A stretch of DNA of 64,000 bases. Origin: Corynebacterium renale (GTDB taxonomy: Bacteria; Actinomycetota; Actinomycetes; Mycobacteriales; Mycobacteriaceae). Below the pieces are notes generated by a model. That model saw nothing but the letters and a program-made list of their open reading frames with translations. It made no database searches and was not told where the DNA came from. Positions 61,604 through 64,000 of this stretch are shown in pieces; within the stretch, counting starts at the first letter, position 1; every line of letters begins with the position of its first letter. The stretch is taken from assembly GCF_002563965.1 (NCBI RefSeq), contig NZ_PDJF01000001.1:1054001-1118000 (forward strand), in the 5' to 3' direction. The position numbers and the translations under genes are program-made.

Positions 61604-63619
61604 ATGGCTCAGACCGGCCTCGATACCGTCGCCGCGGATATTTTGCGCAATATCGGCGGGGCGGACAATATTGCGTCGTTCACGCACTGTGCAACGCGCT
61701 TACGCTTCGAGCTCCACGATTCCTCCAAAGCGGACAAGGAAGCTTTGGAGGCAAACCCCAAGGTGATGGGCGCTGTCCCGCAGGGCGCACACAACTACCA
61801 GGTCATCATCGGTGGCGACGTGGCAACCGTGTACAACGCCATGAACCGCCTGCCGGAAATGCAGGCCCGCAGCGGCGCATCCGATGCCGACGTGAAGGCG
61901 CAGGCGCGCAGCAAGGCGCGCGGAAAGAATGCCCGCTTGGACGCGTTCTTCGAATACCTTTCCGACTCCTTCCGCCCGCTTCTGGGCGTGCTCCTTGGCG
62001 CTTCGCTGATCATCGCTTTCGCCGCGGTCATGGATGCGTTTGGCGTCGCTGACTTCCGCGCTGAGGTCAAGACTCCAACGTGGCAGTTCATCGACGCGAT
62101 GTGGCGTTCCGTCTTCTACTTCCTGCCCGTCTTCGTGGCGTATAACGCCGGCAAGAAGCTCGACATTGACCCCTGGGTTCCAGCCACCGTGATCTTCGCG
62201 CTCATGACGCCCGAATTCATGGGCCTCATGGACAATCCGGCCGTGACCACCGAAGTCAACGAGCTGCTGGGTACGGAGACGCACTCCGTGACCGTCTTCG
62301 GACTGTCGATGCTGCTCAACGATTACGGCGGGAACGTCTTCGTCCCGCTGATCATGGCACCTGTGGCGGCCCTGGTGTACAAGGGGCTGCAGAAGGTTAT
62401 CCCTTCCTCAGTGCACATGGTCTTCGTGCCGTTCCTTACCTTGGCCGTCATGATTCCGGTCACGGCATTCCTCATCGGGCCGTTCGGCATTTGGCTGGGC
62501 AACATCATCGGCGTGGGCTTGGCGTGGCTGAACAGTAATGCGCCGTTTGTCTTCGCGATCTTGATCCCGATGCTGTACCCCTTCCTGGTTCCGCTTGGCC
62601 TGCACTGGCCGCTGAACGCGCTGATGCTGGTGAACATCAACACGCTGGGCTACGACTTCATCCAGGGCCCGATGGGCGTATGGAACTTTGCGTGCTTCGG
62701 CGCTACCGCCGGTGTGCTCGTCCTGTCCATGCGTGACAAGGACCCGGCCATGCGCCAGACGTCTGCATCCGCCCTGGCAGCAGGCCTCTTTGGCGGTATC
62801 TCCGAGCCGTCGCTCTACGGCATCCACCTGCGGTACAAGCGCATTTACCCGCGCATGCTGGTCGGTTGCTTCCTCGGTGGTGTAGTTATCGCGATCCTGT
62901 CCGCGGGCTCCGGGGGTGTGCAGACCAACGCGTTCGTCTTCACCTCGCTGCTGACCACCGTCGTGTTCAGCCCAATCGTGCCGTACCTCATCGCGATTGC
63001 GGTGTCTTTCTTCACCGCAATGTTCCTGATCATCTTCACCGACTACCGCACCCCGGAGGAGAAGGCAGAGGCACTCGCCCGCGCTGAAGCCGCCCGCGCC
63101 GAAGAATCGCTTAACGACGACGCCCCCGCCCCCACACCTGCACCCGCAGCACACGCTCCGGCAGCTACCGCGCAGGTGCTGGCACCGGTTGCTGGGCAGG
63201 TTGTCGCCCAGGAGTCCATCGCGGACGCTGCGTTTGCCGCCGGTGCTCTCGGCCGCGCAGTCGGCGTAGTCCCGGAGGCTGACGAGGTGCTCGCCCCACT
63301 CTCCGGCACGGTGATCTCCGTGGCTAAGACTGGCCACGCGTACGGCATCAAGACCGACGATGGGGTAGAGGTCTTGGTCCACATCGGTATCGACACTGTG
63401 AAGATGCCGGAAGGGTCGTTTACGGCGAACGTCGCAAAGCGTGACCGCGTGGAAGCCGGCGACCTGCTGGCAACGTTTAGCCGCGCCGACATCACGGCCG
63501 CAGGCCTGGATCCCACGGTCGTGGTATCCGTGGTCAACGCGAAGCAATGCCAAGAAGTAGAAGCCGTGGGCGCCGGTACCGTCGCCGTGGGTGAAGCGCT
63601 CTTCGCCGTCACCCGCTAG
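61604..63619 (+). CDS. PTS sugar transporter EIIBCA (beta-glucoside/sucrose type)
   Basis: This 671-residue permease phosphorylates its sugar during uptake. The order is B-C-A: EIIB with Cys 29 in THCATRLRF, EIIC (about residues 105-480) with the conserved GISEPSLYGIHLRYKR loop, a Pro/Ala-rich linker, and EIIA with the phospho-His at about 593 in VEVLVHIGIDTV. The substrate (beta-glucosides, sucrose or trehalose) cannot be told. Expression is expected only when the BglG-type protein opens the leader terminator. AAGGTGAAGG precedes the ATG. Confidence 0.95.
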   Translation: MAQTGLDTVAADILRNIGGADNIASFTHCATRLRFELHDSSKADKEALEANPKVMGAVPQGAHNYQVIIGGDVATVYNAMNRLPEMQARSGASDADVKAQARSKARGKNARLDAFFEYLSDSFRPLLGVLLGASLIIAFAAVMDAFGVADFRAEVKTPTWQFIDAMWRSVFYFLPVFVAYNAGKKLDIDPWVPATVIFALMTPEFMGLMDNPAVTTEVNELLGTETHSVTVFGLSMLLNDYGGNVFVPLIMAPVAALVYKGLQKVIPSSVHMVFVPFLTLAVMIPVTAFLIGPFGIWLGNIIGVGLAWLNSNAPFVFAILIPMLYPFLVPLGLHWPLNALMLVNINTLGYDFIQGPMGVWNFACFGATAGVLVLSMRDKDPAMRQTSASALAAGLFGGISEPSLYGIHLRYKRIYPRMLVGCFLGGVVIAILSAGSGGVQTNAFVFTSLLTTVVFSPIVPYLIAIAVSFFTAMFLIIFTDYRTPEEKAEALARAEAARAEESLNDDAPAPTPAPAAHAPAATAQVLAPVAGQVVAQESIADAAFAAGALGRAVGVVPEADEVLAPLSGTVISVAKTGHAYGIKTDDGVEVLVHIGIDTVKMPEGSFTANVAKRDRVEAGDLLATFSRADITAAGLDPTVVVSVVNAKQCQEVEAVGAGTVAVGEALFAVTR

Positions 63620-63629
63620 GTTGTAGGGC

Positions 63630-64000
63630 ATGCACATTCTGCGGGTCTTCAACAACAATGTTGTCCTTGCGCGCCGGGGCGATGAGGAAGTCATCGTCAC
63701 CGGGCGCGGCCTGGGTTTTCAGGCGAAATCGGGCGACGAGCTCGACCCGCAGAAAGTACAAAAAGTCTTTGTGCCTAGCGACGGCCGCGACCCCGACCAC
63801 CTGGCCATCATGCTGGCCCAACTGCCGGGCTCGACGATCAGCCTGGTCAACTCGGTCCTAGAGGATGTCGGCGCACCAGATTCCGCGCGCAATTCCATTA
63901 CGTTCGTGGTAGCCGTCGCCGACCACATCGACCAGGCGTTAAGGCGCACCATCCGGGGCGAACACATCTCCTATCCCCTCGAGGCCGAAGTACGTCACCT
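63630..64000 (+). CDS. BglG/LicT-type transcriptional antiterminator (3' partial)
   Basis: The first 123 residues fit inside the window. The N-terminal CAT RNA-binding domain is clear: MHILRVFNNNVVLARRGDEEVIVTGRGLGFQAK, and the start of the PRD regulation domain follows (SYPLEAEVRH). It should bind the RAT at 61488-61524 when dephosphorylated on the inhibitory histidine. ATG 63630 follows a TAGGTT box by 7 nt, so it may have its own promoter and escape the leader switch. Confidence 0.92.
   Translation, partial: MHILRVFNNNVVLARRGDEEVIVTGRGLGFQAKSGDELDPQKVQKVFVPSDGRDPDHLAIMLAQLPGSTISLVNSVLEDVGAPDSARNSITFVVAVADHIDQALRRTIRGEHISYPLEAEVRH

Overview
The window is from a Corynebacterium (Actinomycetota, Mycobacteriales). 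The support is the paired tiny porins of the PorH/PorA type downstream of groEL, the glnX-glnH-pknG cassette, actinobacterial gene order shared with Corynebacterium and Mycobacterium (xthA-GNAT-def-DUF3263-LytR_C-carboxylate/amine ligase; ppa-dacB-tilS-hpt-ftsH-folE-folP-folB-folK-DUF3180), high GC, and many leaderless genes with a TANNNT -10 box 6-8 nt before the start codon. The species cannot be named from sequence alone. This is mostly ordinary, densely packed chromosome. I see no insertion sequences, prophage, CRISPR, rRNA or tRNA genes.

Layout. 1-6 kb: a GH76-type glycoside hydrolase (5' end outside the window), fba, a DedA-like membrane protein, an HNH endonuclease-domain protein diverging from a FUSC-type transporter, and a conserved hypothetical diverging from purA. 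6-13 kb: purA, two tandem M20 amidohydrolases with a tiny membrane protein between them, small unknown membrane proteins, purT and a small secreted protein. 13-23 kb: GNAT, fprA, the acetate genes pta-ackA, and the pknG-glnH-glnX operon that signals amino-acid status to the TCA cycle in this family. 22.6-33.6 kb: NUDIX, an ABC exporter pair, Na/Pi cotransporter, cardiolipin synthase, the xthA-GNAT-def block, DUF3263, LytR_C, a YbdK-type ligase and a second HNH protein. 33.7-40.2 kb: a six-gene Mrp Na+/H+ antiporter operon with fused MrpA/B. 40.3-46.7 kb: M20 dipeptidase, groEL with two CIRCE-like elements, porH-porA, ppk2, a MarR regulator and ppa. 46.7-59 kb: dacB-tilS, hpt, ftsH, the folate operon, two conserved proteins, a degenerate panC-like gene and lysS. 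59-64 kb: a TetR regulator, an MFS exporter, and a sugar PTS EIIBCA gene preceded by a ribonucleic antiterminator/terminator switch and followed by its BglG-type antiterminator (cut by the window end).

How the genes work together: central carbon (fba, pta-ackA, PTS), purine (purA, purT, hpt) and folate metabolism, cell envelope (porH/A, dacB, cls, LytR_C), proteostasis (groEL, ftsH, def) and ion homeostasis (Mrp, Na/Pi). The strongest regulatory signals are the RAT antitermination switch, the tandem CIRCE elements, palindromes in the MarR and TetR promoters, overlapping divergent leaderless promoters, and an unexplained minus-strand terminator between groEL and porH. I did not find a convincing wholly new multi-gene system. 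The best leads are the degenerate PanC paralogue, the small proteins around the tandem M20 genes and at 10.0-10.7 kb, and the unexplained structure at 43.6-43.9 kb. Positions of short sites were counted by eye and may be off by a base.
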